Source: Cryptomeria japonica
Lineage: Eukaryota; Streptophyta; Pinopsida; Cupressales; Cupressaceae
NCBI RefSeq assembly: GCF_030272615.1
Contig: NC_081408.1
Coordinates: forward strand, 404,537,889 to 404,601,888
Direction of reading: 5' to 3'
DNA length: 64,000 nt
In this document: positions 22,856 to 35,639 of the stretch, piece by piece
Position numbering within the stretch: the stretch's first letter is position 1
How the letters are laid out: each line of letters starts with the position of its first letter
The notes under the pieces: model-generated
Database searches by the model: none
What the model saw: only the letters and a program-made list of their open reading frames with translations
What the model was told of the DNA's origin: nothing
Made by a program: the position numbers and the translations under genes

Positions 22856-23141
22856 GGTACATTAGTCTAGTGAAGTTCATGAACAATACTAATCTAGACT
22901 AATGACTTGGTGCTACCTCTTATGAGGAGTTTGGTGCAGTTGTAATTTTTTGAAGATTTGAATAAAATGAGCTAATAGTTTTGTATCTTATCTTTGTCCT
23001 TGATGGTAAAGGGGGAGAGAATAAGAGTTGTTGATGTCTGGCAAGGGAAGAGAATGTGAAATTGGGTTGGTTTCTTGATTTTGGTAAGAGAAATATTGTT
23101 GTTATCATTGATATGTTGCCATCAATGACAAAGTAGGAGAT

Positions 23142-24324
23142 TATTGAAAAGTTGATCAGAATGAGTTTCTTATGTGTTATAATTGATGTCAATATGCCTT
23201 GGTTGCCATTAGTGACTACTTAGTTGAGTTTTTTATGTAGTTGTGTTGACTAGTTTTCTCTGTATATCTTATATGTTGTATATCTATTCTTGTAGTTTGA
23301 ACATTTTGTCAAGCTATGTTTGGATATGTTATATTTTTTATTCGGTGCTTTAGATTGTTGTGATGAGGAATTTGTGTTTACCAATATGGTTGACGGTGTT
23401 TGACAATGTTTCTGTGTGAAATGCATACTCTGCATTTCTCTGCATTATGGTTTCTAGCATTGCATTTTTGGAGTTACATTATTAATGTCCTTTGCTTCAT
23501 TCTACTCAATTGGTACGTGTTCTTGGGCTTTAGAAGCATGACTGTCAAGTTTGGAGGTGTTTACTCTAGGTTTGGCCAACCTTGGGTGTTTACACTTTAT
23601 TTTGTTGCTCTAATGATTATAGACTTCTTGTATAACGTGTTTGATAATTATTTTGGCCCTAATTAAGATGTGTTGTGCTCCACTCTACATTCTTCTCCAC
23701 CATGAGGATGTTTAGTGTCGACCTACTTTGAATTGTGTTTAGTTAAGCTGCTTAGCTGACCTTAGGAGATTTGGCATATGTGAGGATGATATATATAGGG
23801 ATGCTTGGGTATTGTAAATTATATGCATGGGTGAAAGAAAGTAAAATGAGATGAAGATGTATGAAAGAGGATATATCTTCCTAATAGTTTGATAGTTGGT
23901 GTTGAGTTGTGTGAGCTTTCATGTGTTAGCTGCTAAAAGCAGTGAGTCAAAGGTATCTACAGATCTTGTAGTTGTATAAGTGCAGATGTGGTGGATTCTT
24001 TCTCTTTTATTCTTCTTCATTTTGGCAGTGAGCCTCTGGTAGTAAAAATTGCATTAACCGGTGTCACCCTAACATGCATTCATATATTGAGAATAGCTTC
24101 TCCGTGGTTTTTCCCCTCATAGGGGTTTGCACATAAAATATGGTGTCTCATTGTGTATGGTGCGTTGTGTATGGTGTGATTTGATGTTTCATGTTAATAT
24201 ATTTATGTGAATTATGTGTTAAGTTAAATTGTTGCAGACCTAATTTGGGAAATAGATTTAAGATTTTATACAACTGATTCACCCCCCCCCCCCTCAGTTA
24301 TCTTGTGTGTTGGTATATTCAACA
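23142..24324 (+). repeat. 3' LTR of the split copia element
   Basis: It starts after ATCAATGACAAAGTAGGAGAT, a mutated form of the polypurine context seen in element B, with TATTGAAAAG where TGTTGAAAAG is expected. It ends ...TATATTCAACA at 24324. A GATTCACCCCCCC-CTCAG block lies near its end, as in the other copia-type LTRs here. Another purine tract (GTAAAGGGGGAGAG, about 23007-23020) lies upstream, so the start could be earlier. No matching 5' LTR is in the window. Confidence 0.68.
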
Positions 24325-25164
24325 ACGTGTCCAATCTTGTAGACCATATGTCACCTAGTGCACCATGCTATCATCTTGTCATGTCATGTTTGATCCCTTA
24401 GCTCAACAAAAACATGTTATCCCACCATCAGATAGTCCTTGACAATCAAAGTAGCTTTGATGCCATCATAAGCTACCACTATCTTTCTTCTATCCATTTC
24501 CATTTTTTAGTTCATTCATCTATTCATAAAATGCCTTGCCTTGCTAGGCATTGGAGATTTTATCTTACCATGATCAATAGATGGAAACATTCTCCTAACA
24601 AGGTTGGAGGATGCAACATGTAAAAAAACATCCTTTAAAAAACCTTAAAAATTATAAAATATCCTAAAAAAAGATCAAAATCATTTGTATATTGTCCTAA
24701 AAAATAAATCCAAAGCATTTAGAAAATGACCTGAAGAAATCATAGAAAAATTGGATAACCATAAAACCCTAAAAAATTACAAAAAATCAAGAAACCAAAA
24801 ACAATCATTTTTTTAGTCCATCAATAAATTATTCTTCGCAATAGACAGACATTTGAGCAGACACAAATGAAAAATTCATATAACACTACACTTAACAGAT
24901 AACACAACAATAGACAACCTATCAATCCATTCAATAATTAGACAAATCAAATTGTCATATCAATCAATCAATCTATAATCACTATCCAAACTATCATTTA
25001 CCTTATACAAGGTGCGGTATACTTGAAACCAGATTGTGTACATGTTAAATGGGGTACATCATTCCTAAAATAAGACATCATGATTGCCCTATCAAACACA
25101 AACTATCATCTCTGATAATAACATCAAAATGGTTGTTGACTTGCTTGGGATAGTGATTCTTATC

Positions 25165-27269
25165 ATTAAGGAACACAAATGAACCAATGAGAGGGGAGTG
25201 AATCAATGGTAACACAAAACTTGAACTTTCTAAAAGATAAAAGCTCTAAAAAACAAAGATCAAGCAACTATGAGAAAATATACTAAACAAATATGCACAC
25301 ACACATAGAAGGAAAACCCACGATGGGGAAAAACTTTGGTGAGAAATGCAGCTAGAGTCTTCTGCTCTAATCCTGCCTCACAATGGAAAGAGTTTGATTA
25401 CAAAGTTTATGGTCACCAACCCAAAGGAGCACCAACCTCCTATCTGAGTACCAACTTAGATGATTATAGTAAAGTAATAACAGCTAAAAATTGAATACCT
25501 CATTACAAATGATGTTTTGTAACATGCCATGTTTTCCACACCTAAAATTGAATCTGCCCTTTTCTACTTATAGGCTTTGTATTCTACTCACTAGTCTCTA
25601 CAACAAAACTCTGCTCTCTATCCCATCTTTGCACCAACTCTTTTGATCTTTGCCCTTATCATACTTCTTTCTATGTCTTCCTCCCTCTTTACTCTTAGAT
25701 CTCTACTCTCAGGTCTTAAACCTTCATTCTCATTCTACTCTTTGCACCCCTTTATGTTAATTATACATTGTTTTGTTTACACACTTTCTATTTTCCTCCA
25801 ACGACAAATTTTTAGTCCAGCATTCATCAACAACTATACCATTGTTGTGTTACATTCTCTTTATGTACTAAGTATTCACCTGCATAAGGTCGGCTAGAAC
25901 ACAACACATCAGACAAACATAGTTCGCATCATTATCATGTAACATGGTCTATATAGGTTGCATCATTATCATGCAACATGGTCATAACTCACACAATAGC
26001 ATAAAATGTGGAGTGACACATTCTCCATAATATCTTCATCCTTGGGTCAAAATATGGTCAAATGCGTATGTGGACCGCTTCTATGTCACCACTATGGACT
26101 GTCTTTGTGTCGGCATCAACACTTCCAAAAATCAAAGAAATGTTGGTTGGGTGAAATACACATTTCTTTCTCAACATCACAAAATACTCCTGGAGGATGG
26201 CAAGATTGTGCACCATCTTCCACTTAACTTTCCCCACAAGATCATTTTTCATTCATCTTCTTAGATGTGGGATGGTGGGGTGGTACATCCTTCTCTACAC
26301 CTTATTACCCCGCAGGACCATCTTAATTTGGTCTTCCTCACTACGGGATAGAGGGGGCCTTAACTTGCTTTTCTTTTATTTTCCCCGTGAGGTCATTTCT
26401 TTTTGGTTTTTCTCAGCACGGGATAGTGTGGGCCTCAATTTGCTTCATTTTTTATTTCCCCACTAGACAATTTCATTTCACTTTTCTTTGGCATGAGATA
26501 ACATGGGTCTCAATTTGATTCATTTTTAATTTCCCCATGAGACAATTTCATTTCACTTTTATTCAGCACGGGATAGCAAGGGAACCCATTTGCTTCACCT
26601 TGATGGTCCCTATGAGGCAATTTTTCTTCCAACCTTCATGTCGTAGGATAGCAGGGCACCATTTTTAACACTAGTGACTTCCCCATGAGATTACTTTTCT
26701 CCACTCTTCGTTGTCGCGGGATAGCAAGGAACCAATTTTTACACTGTGGTGATCTCCATGCAAGGTCATTATTCTTCCATCCAACTTGTCGCAGGATAGA
26801 GGGGAACCCTCACAAACCTTTGTTTTGTTTACCCCGCAAGGCCATTTTATTCACGTCCATCTTGTTGTGGGATGGTGGTTGAGCCTCTAGTACATGACGT
26901 GCAATTTTCCCTTCTTCTTACCAACCACCTTGGTCAATACAAAATGACACAACGTGATATTTTCCCTTTTTCTAACCAGCCACCTTGGTCAATGCAAAAT
27001 TTTCACCTGAGCAACAATGACCACCCTTTGTTCTCCATCTATGCATGAGGTGATAAACACAATGTGTTGCATGTCGATAACATGATGGAATTTTTGTATT
27101 GTAATTATGTTGATAACACGGTGGGATTATTGTACTACAATAACCATTACCTTTGACCTCTACATCAATCTAATGATCTTCCTCTCTTCCTCTGAGACAC
27201 TCATCATCCTACATCTTTATCCCATGCATCACATAAATTGTTGACATTAATGACAATCTAATTCCAACA
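25165..27269 (-). mobile_element. Solo LTR, copia-like, with a 75-bp tandem array
   Basis: The duplication TTATC lies at 25160-25164 and 27270-27274. The right end is ATTCCAACA (minus: TGTTGGAAT). The left end has decayed to ATTAAGG. A GAGAGGGGAGTGAATC block near the left end is the reverse of the block found at the 3' side of copia-type LTRs here, so it lies on the minus strand. The inverted arm (44160-44240) is continuous across this site, which confirms an insertion. It contains no gene. Confidence 0.78.
26232..26880. repeat. About 75-bp degenerate tandem array, nine units
   Basis: The recurring core is CCCC(A/G)TGAG-CA, then about 30 bases later CA-CACGGGATAG-(A/G)GGG. Unit starts lie near 26232, 26308, 26383, 26458, 26533, 26608, 26681, 26753 and 26832, so the period is close to 75. 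A two-copy ~55-bp repeat (TTTTCCCTT...CACCTTGGTCAAT) follows at 26897-27000. Confidence 0.85.
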
Positions 27270-28149
27270 TTATCATTCATTGATTTATCTTTGGTCATGT
27301 TCCTATTATACTCAAGGATTTCCATAAGTGATTAGAGTGGTTGGGATGGTTCATGATCTTTTATTTTGGGATGTTTTCATGACATTTTGAAGAAAGTTTG
27401 TTTTGGGTTTCTATGTTGGTACGTTCACTTTGTGACTATCACACATACCACAACCCTTAACGTACATAAAAATTTCAGGGTGGAATGGAAACATTCCTTG
27501 TCTACAATATGTCTATTTTTCTGCAATGGGATCACATTATTGCTCTAACCTCATATGTCATGATGCGATGTATCCACTTTCTATATTAAATAAATCTCTT
27601 TTTTGCTAAAGGTGTACTTATGAAAGCAAAGTTTCACCATTAATAACTTTTCTCTATTTAATTTTTGTCTCTTCCTAACATTTCTTCAATTAGTCCTTGC
27701 AATCCTCTTTATTTCGTACTCTGGTACCCAAAAATATGCATTCTGCATTCACAACATATTAGCACACATACATATCATATTTATAACATTTATCATCTTA
27801 TCCTACACACATATGTTAGTATCATCATATAGCATCATAGCATTACATCCTAATCCATACATTACATAGCATCAAATGCATACATCTCAATAATAACATC
27901 ATGGCATCATGTAAGCATCATCATCATATAAAAACATAACATACATATAAGCATTATCATAACAAATCAAAGCATCTCATATAGTACAAACACATCATGT
28001 AGTCTCATATAGAATTTCACTCTCATATATACATGATTGGATGTATCAGAGTACAAAAATTAGAGTATCTATATGGAATAAAGCTCACATGCTTAGTATA
28101 ATCTCAAAAAGTGTCTACAACATAAGCATTATATAGTCACTAAAAGTGT

Positions 28150-30194
28150 CACTTAACTATCCCTTGGTCCTCCAAACCTCTATCCTATTGTAAGGATGAA
28201 GCTCCTCTTGTCCCTGATCTTGTCTATCCTGGTGGCCTCAATGGCCCTATCTTCCCCGCATTGTTATGTGTCCTTTGATAATGTGTCTAGTTGCATGACC
28301 TACTCTTTGCCCAATATGATGGTTCTCTATGCTTTGTAGGTACCACGCTCTCCTACAAATCCCTCCAACACCTAGCCTCCTTCCCTAGCTCTCCTATCTC
28401 CTGCATGGCCTCGTGCATGTTGATATTTGTGACACTCTAGATAAAGTCCTGGACAACCTCATCTTCTCTTTGTGCTCTAGACACTATTGTGTCTCTTGAA
28501 GCTATAAGTGTAGCCCTGTCTATTTTAAGTCTGTCCCTATTTGCAATCAAGAGTGCTCGCTCTACCTCCTAGGTTTTCCTATTTATTATATCTCAAGAAG
28601 CTATTAGAGTATCCCTCTCTACTAATAGTGTTCCCCTCTTAGCTGGAAATTGATCCCTCTCCACTATCAGTCTCTCCATACCTTAAATCAAAGATGCTTT
28701 CTCAACATCCCAAGTTGTCTTGGTTGCCTAAAAATATTCTACCTACCTCTCTAGCACTAAGATGTGTTCTCTAATACCTCACCTCACCCCTCATAGCCCT
28801 ATCATCTAGACTATGCTCTACCTCATCACCTATTTCTACATCCTACATAGGATCGTCTTGTGGAGCCTATATGTCATCAATGTGATCCATGAATATAGGA
28901 ATGGTACCATGTTCTTTTCCCTCCTCATCATCCTCATCCAAATCCTCATCATCCTTATTTGACCCCTCATCCTCATCCTCCTCTAACTCCTTCATCTCAT
29001 TATCATGTCCTCTCCTCTGATTTAGTTGTGGTGCCACCCTCAAAACTAGAATCTTTGAATCTGTCAAAGGAAATGTCCTATGCTCTGCAAACCACCTATC
29101 ATATGTTGTTTTCATGCCTGTATCTATAACATCCAGACCCCACTATCTAGGTTGTAACTACTGAAACTCTATAAATACTACATAAGCTATGATGATTGGT
29201 CCTCAATCTTTAACCTCTTTGTTGGATCATGCATAATATGCCATGCTTGTAGGGACATCCTACCACTTCCCAAACTATCATCGTACCCTCTCTGGAAACT
29301 AAACCTCAATGATCCTCTATCTCAAAATAGTCTAGCCTATTAAGTATCTCTCCTGTCTATAGTAAGGGAGATGCTAGTAATCATCCAACCAACCTAAGAA
29401 ATCCCTATATGGTCTCCATGTGCAATATTTAGGGTAGTTTAACTCATGTCTCTAGTACAATATATATTCCAAAGGTCCATTTGATAGTTCCCCATCATAG
29501 TAATATACATAAGGTAGTCCTGGTCACACCTGTCTGTCTAGTATAGGTCTGCACATTGTTATGTGCTCAAATCCCACACCTATAGTAATGACAATCCATA
29601 GCTAATAGTCAAAGTTGCTCTATATGTCACCTAGTGCAAATGAAAATATAACATGCCCAACATGTATGGTCCCCATGCAAACACATTTTCATCCATCACC
29701 ATGCACTCTAACACCCAACCCAATCCAATTGAGAACCCATTTCCTCACCTATCTGGTGCTACAAATCTTGCTATAATTGTGTGGATGATAGTCACCAAAC
29801 TCGAATATTGAACCTCCATCATCTCCCACCTAGTCTCATAGTCAATAATGTATAGCTCATCTACATCCACATCAAACATATGAATAAGAGCTTTTCTCCC
29901 TATTGAAGGATTATACACAACTAGCTCACCAAGGATAGGAATCCTCAGTACATGCCACACATCCTCCAGTTTGATCGTTGCCTCTCTCATCGGCAAATGA
30001 AATAAATTTATCTTTGAATGCCACCACTCTGCTAATGTAGTGATGATTTCCTTATTTTTCCTTATCTCAAGCATATATATGATATGATGTATCCCTAAGG
30101 GCAAGAGGCAATCTCTCTCATGTCCCCACAACTGATGATGTAGTGACATGCCAGTAGGACGACTCTCTCTAGTATGTAATGGAGGATGATCAAC
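28150..30194 (-). pseudogene. Plant mobile domain (PMD) protein gene, left copy
   Basis: The clearest stretch is 30149-29745 (134 codons from an ATG): QLWGHERDCLLPLG, then LAEWWHSKINLFHLPMREAT, IKLEDVWHVLRIPILGE, and ending FVAPDR. This is the PMD pattern (a W-H/P-FHLP segment followed by TLEDV-LL-IP). The frame is open upstream to the candidate splice acceptor at 30194. Further on, after several stops, come MKTTYDRWFAEHRTFPL and a run of Asp/Glu (29115-28867), then a helical tail to about 28150. Host PMD proteins (MAIN/MAIL1 type) are nuclear; this copy lies in a mobile element and is broken. Confidence 0.72.
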
Positions 30195-30672
30195 CTAAAA
30201 GATAATGGGGAAAACACTATGTTAACCCTAACCACATTAATCATGTCCTATCAACCAAGTACCTTTGTGCATTCAAAAACCCTAACTTCAAACCTTAATT
30301 GAGTACCCTAATCGGGTACTTGAGCATCAACCTTAGGTTACACCAATCCAAAAACTAGTTTACCCCTCGGTCAAACTAATCCACAACCTAGGTCAAACCT
30401 AGTTCAAACCTAGTCAAGTGCAAAGCAAAACTAGTCAAATGAGTAGTTTTATCCTTCAATTGTGCAATCATGGCTTTCAACTGCATAGTTCTAGCTTTCA
30501 ACTGCGTAGTTGCAAGCCCCAATTGCTTAACATCGGGCCCCAACTATGCAAGTCTTCAGTCAACTATGCAACTCTACCCCAGACACCCTGACATGCATCA
30601 AAAAATGAAGAAATCTAATATAGAAAAGGTTGCTCAAATTATAAATTGACAAGTGGGCATCAGGGTACATAC
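30195..30672 (-). other. Candidate intron of the left PMD gene
   Basis: On the minus strand, donor AAAG/GTATGT (at 30672) and acceptor TCTTTTAG/GTTGAT (at 30195) are at the same places as in the right copy (39231-39731). The short first exon (with ATGGCAAGCACATG) does not join in frame to the PMD frame in this copy, so it may be untranslated or carry an indel. Confidence 0.45.
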
Positions 30673-30828
30673 CTTTGGTCTTGTTCACTTAGGTCGTCGG
30701 TAGCTCCACATGTGCTTGCCATAATGATTCTCCAATTTGTGTCATCCTTGCCTATCCTTCCTTGCTCCAAAGCTCCAATTCTTCCAAATGAGAGAGTGAA
30801 AATGAGCTCTTTTCACCCTCCTACCCCC

Positions 30829-30836
30829 TTTTATAA
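30829..30836 (-). promoter_or_regulatory. TATA box of the left PMD gene
   Basis: TATAAAAG on the minus strand (GGGTTATAAAAGGGGG), about 650 bp upstream of the PMD frame. It matches the TATA box of the right copy, with flanking GAGAGAGTGAAAATGA conserved. Confidence 0.6.
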
Positions 30837-31000
30837 CCCACTAAGATGCCTAGATCAATTAACGATCTAGTTTTAGCATTGTTATTCTGTTTAAATAATC
30901 AACTATCAATCTAGTTTGAGCATTGTTATTTTGTTGAAATAACCAATTAATGATCTATTTTTAGCATTGTTAATTTTCCAATTTAGTTTTCATAATAACA

Positions 31001-32050
31001 CTTCTAGTAATCTCGCCATCACACTACTTGCTTTCATCTGTATTCGTGCACCACACATTTAGAGAGAAACATGTTTGTATTGGAGAAGAAAGGATAAACA
31101 ACATAGTTTTATTGAAGAAGCGTGGAAATGATGATTTGAATCATGTTTTGAATCATGTTTTGTTTTAGTAATTTTGTTGGTTAGATTAGGTTTGATTTGC
31201 ATGTTTGTTTAAGTTTTGTGATTATCTTAGATTAACTTTCATGCCTATTGGTTTCAAAACCCAATTTCCTAGTCGAAAAATTGTTTGAATTTTTTTTGGA
31301 TAGATTATGTGATCAAACAGTCAAAAAACAAAGAAAACAGTATGGTTGTAGACTTTGACTAGTTTGACTATCGTAATTGTGTATGTTCATAGGCCCAATT
31401 CAGCCTAATTTTCACTAATCTTAGCACAATTGAGAACAAATCAAACAATATTCACTTTTTAAGGACAAGGCTCATTGCGTTGAAGTCAAGCCCGCATCCT
31501 AGACACTCCATCAACTTAAATTCTTCACACCTAAAGGGGTGTTATGCACTTGTAGGTCTTCTCCCTGAATAGGACAGGTAGGGGCCTCCAAGACTTGAAG
31601 GATGACCTTGTTGACCAGAAAATTGATTAGAAAAAAGAATGATATTCAAAAGAGAACCACAAAAAGCTAAATAACATGCAAAATAATCCAAATCAAACTA
31701 ATAATGCAAACAAAATGATATCACCAAGTTGCATTTCGTTGATTTTGCTTCATGGTTTCTTCTTTCTCCTCTAATGTTTTTTAGTTTTCAATAGATTGAG
31801 TGGACATGTGAAAAAAGAAAAGTGATTAGATGGCATGTTCGAGAACAAGAAATGAGTACTCAATTTATAACATTTGAAAATCAAATGGAGGGACAAGATT
31901 AATTTGAATCAATGGACAAGTTTGAATGAGAGACTAAGTTAAATGAAATGAAATAGGAAAGGTTTGCAACTGGAGAGCGAAATAGAAGGTTAGTAGAGTT
32001 AAGTGAAGTGAATTGGGAAAGTGGAAGAGATAAGGGGAGTTATAAGTGAA
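31001..32050. other. No gene recognised
   Basis: AT-rich sequence between the left PMD arm and the LTR at 32051. It holds no clear ORF, LTR end or array. The homology between the two arms is lost here. Confidence 0.45.
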
Positions 32051-33246
32051 TGTAGACACCTAAAATTGATTGATTTAATTAATTAAATTTAGCTATCCTA
32101 AATGCACTTAAATTAAATAATTACACATTATTTAATTAATTAGTGTTCCCTCCTTCTAGCTAATTACTTTTGTTAATTATGCTAAAGTCCTTTAATTAAT
32201 TAATTGACAATCATGGATCAATTAATTAATTAAATTTGATCCTTCTTCTATTAAATAAATCAAATGTATAGTTGAATATTTAATTCATTTTTGTCTTTTC
32301 CTCTTAATATACCTTATGGAATTAATTAATTAAATTAATTCTATTTCCTCACATGTCTCATAACTTTAACCCTCATCTAACTCTTCCTCTAACTTAATCC
32401 ATTAACTAACCTTGGGTTTTAGTAAACCTTATGCCTTCCAACCTCTTTCCCACCCCATATGTGTGTATTCCTAAATATCTTAAATTTGAAAATATTCTAA
32501 TATTTGGAAATATTCTAATATTTGGAAATATTCTAATATTTGGAAATAAATCCTTTTATTTCCTTGGGTTTTAGTCAACCTTTTATTTCTTCCAACCTTT
32601 TTCCCACCCCATATGTGTGTATTCCTAAATATCCTAATATTTGGTAATGAATCCTTTTATTCCTTCCAACCTCTTTCCCACCCCATATGTGTGTACATTC
32701 CCAAATATTTTATATTTCCTAATATTTGGGGAAATTTCCTAAAATTTGGAAAAATATCCCAATTATCTTGATATTTGGAAATATCTTCATATTTGGAATG
32801 GAATCATCTTCTCTGGGTGTCTCTCTCTCAACTAGGCATGTGTCCTCAAGGATACTTGTCATTCTTTTCTATGACACTTGCCTTTCTCAAGGAAAATTGT
32901 CATTTCTAGCCATGGCATTTTCCCTTCTCAAGGACAAGTGTCTCATTTTCATGACTCTCCTTCTCCCAACTTGGCCTATTTAATCCCCTCATTTTCCTTC
33001 ACAATCCATCCACTTTCATTTTCCTACTTTTATAATGCCATTTTGAATCCTCATCTTACATTCATTTTACATCCACTTGCATTTCTCATATCATTATAAT
33101 GCCCTTTTGAATCATCATCTTACATCCACTTTTTGCATCCACTTTTTCATAATCATATCATCATAATGCTAGTTTGCATACTCATATAATTCATCATTTT
33201 CACCCTTTTATCTTAATTTGCATATTCATGATCATGGAGTACATCT

Positions 33247-34241
33247 TGTTAGAATCAAGGAACACTAAGAGAGGTGTTGAATAAGTGTTCTACAATTTTT
33301 AACATTATTAATCTGATTCTTCAACCACTTAATGAAAATGAACAAAAGTAAGAACCATGAACACAAAGCAAATATCCATAACACCATAACACCAGGATTT
33401 TTATGTGGAAACCCAGTTAAGGGAAAAACCACGGTGAGATTGAGACCAATAGTATTAATATACTCTATTACAAGCATATAAATATTACATAAGGGGAATA
33501 CACATGCAAATGCCAAAATATAATTTTGGTTAAGCACAAAGTACTCTGCTCTGCAACACTGCTCTGTTATGTTGTTTTGCTAAATTCCAAAGCACAAATC
33601 CTTCATTTGTGCATGTGAAACTATGTGCAATCACTCAAAAATGCTTTCCACATAACCAATGATACTCAAAATGATCATATCAATTGCTCTTTTATATCTA
33701 CAACATCAAATTATGTTTTCTTCATGTCGGCCCAAAAATGCATAATTTACAAATGAAACGTGTGTACCAAGTCTGCTCAATCCAAATCAAAACAATCATG
33801 TGAACCAAAAATAATTGTCCACACACTTCCCATATGTTAGCTAACTATCCTCAAACACAATTACAATCACCAAAATTACTCCACATGATCTGCACAATGA
33901 ATATCCACACGCTACTTCTAATGACAACTGTTCTATTCAAAAACCTGTATACCGGACCTTCCAACTTACTCAAGAATTACCACCAGAGACCACAAACCTA
34001 TAATAAGATAGATTACACATCCACAATGCTTCTTTGAGATCCACAACATAAAACATTCAACCAAAATGAAATACCAACCAAAATATTGTACATTGTCAGA
34101 TGTCCTATTCAAACTCACTGGACCTCACCAAGCTCAATCTATCTTCTGGTATGAACAAATTAAGAACTATGGATGGAATATTTGACATCATTTTCCATCA
34201 ATGAAAACATTTGATCATCTATGCAGTGTCTCTTGCCAACA
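33247..34241 (-). repeat. 3' LTR of element C
   Basis: 995 bp. It lacks about 126 bp present in the other LTR. The break lies inside CACATGCA, where the longer copy has TGCA at both sides of the extra segment. Confidence 0.9.
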
Positions 34242-34579
34242 ATCTCCCCCTTTGGCATTGATGGCAACACTTAGTGAAAAATGGCTAAGTGTCAGACGAA
34301 AATAAAAATACTATATACATTGTAATACTCCAAAAACAAATCTCACACCTGAACTCTAAAAGATTCCCCATAAGCTCAACATTTTTCACTTTCCTACACT
34401 CCCCCTTTGACATTAATGGCAAAGATGGGGTTTCAGAAACCAAAACTTTGCATTAAATTTATATACATAGCATATATATACAGTCCTTACAAAAGATTGA
34501 AAATACCTGCAAAAGTGTTTTTCAATGACTCCAAATGGTTGTTGCATCCCTTCTTGATAATTTATAAAATGGATATGAG

Positions 34580-35577
34580 GTCACTGAATAGGTAGGCTTG
34601 CATCTTTATTAACCTTAGATCTGAAGGCTCTTTGGAAGTCATGGTATTCTAAGCATCATGTTGTCCACTAAGCAATGTATCTAACTTAGGAGTGATGAGA
34701 CTCTGAAGTTCTCCAACCCTGCCAATCATCCTCTCCTTTTCATGGCTTAAGATTCTCATCTTGTCAAGTAGAGATATTACTTGATCTTCCTTTCTGCTCA
34801 CAAAATCTGATAAAGGATCAAGGGACTAAGATATACCTTCCAGCTGCTCTTCATGCTCCTTATACTTCTTCTCAATCTCATGAGTGAACTTGGACAAAGA
34901 TAGGCATGAGCTATAGTAAATGTTACCACCTTCAATCAGTGCATCTTGAATGCTTTTAATGCAAGTTCCCATTATGACTCTATCACCAACAATCATCCTT
35001 TTAAACATCTTCATCCTCTTAGCATTGAACTCACTGTGGAACTTCTCCTATGCATACTATGAGTATCCACTAATTTGATCAAACTCTTGAGTTGATCGGA
35101 GGGACTATCTGATGCGTCCTTCTAAAATGATGGAATTATCTTCTCAAGGATACCAAATGCCTAAGTAAGAAGCTCACTGTCCTCTGTGTGAGATTTCAGC
35201 AAGTCCTCACTAGCCTTGGCCTGAGCAAATGTAGCTAATTGGAGCTTTTAGATTGGGGACAGTGAGGCTAGGTTGGTAGGACCTTGGATGAATTTGGGAT
35301 CATCCACGGTCTTCTTACCCTTCATTGACTCTTTAGTGTCTCTTTCCACTGGAATAGATTCAACCTTTACCTCAACTTCCTCCTTCATAGCTTCCTTCCC
35401 ATCATCAACCTTAGAAAAATCATCATCCTTCTCAACAGAGACTATCAAAGGATTCTGAATATCCCCAAATGCATCATAACAATATTTCTCTTCTTCTTCA
35501 TTGTTCATAACATCCTCATTCCCAGTATCTTCAAATCTTCTCAAACTCTTCTAGATATCCTTCAAATAGATTATTCA
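34580..35577 (-). pseudogene. Second ORF of element C, unknown function
   Basis: Open pieces lie at 35544-35248 and 35014-34826. It starts with an acidic Glu-rich region and a Glu/Lys/Val-rich stretch (MKEEVEVKVESIPVE). Then come AFGILEKIIPSF, a helical part with MRILSHEKERMIGRVGEL, and TPKLDTL near the end. The last parts correspond in order to those of the second ORF of element B (SIPILKTIAP, AKHLRSKLSPRLDYL). It is shorter than in B and broken by stops and shifts. No enzyme motif was recognised. Confidence 0.6.
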
Positions 35578-35639
35578 TTATCAAATTCAACTTTTGCAAC
35601 CTACTGGAATTAGGCACAAATCTTAAGGGGGGTTTGTAA

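Larger units (their letters stand above)
10216..24324 (+). mobile_element. Ty1/copia element, 5'-truncated and split by two insertions
   Basis: Segments at 10216-12372, 16170-17488 and 22661-24324 read as one copia element in the order Gag tail, protease, integrase, RT, RNase H, 3' LTR. Between them sit a solo LTR (12373-16164) and a complete no-pol element (17489-22655), each with its own 5-bp target duplication. No 5' LTR, primer site or N-terminal Gag was found on the left. The gag-only gypsy element ends just before the first recognised Gag sequence. Integrase motifs GIRRHLSTPRTPQQNGVVER and RT YVDDIIF are clear. The exact copia clade is not decided. Confidence 0.85.
24325..31000 (+). mobile_element. 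Left arm: PMD-carrying Ty3/gypsy-like element, partial
   Basis: Read in reverse, this arm matches 38771-45000 over several kb, for example 27280-27340 with 44100-44180, 24780-25140 with 44230-44600, and 24420-24520 with 44800-44940. It holds a minus-strand PMD gene with a TATA box and a candidate intron. It is cut on the left by the copia element (at 24325) and fades near 31000. A 2.1-kb solo LTR is inserted at 25165-27269. The element's own sense is inferred to be plus, with the PMD gene antisense to it. No RT or integrase was seen. Confidence 0.65.
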
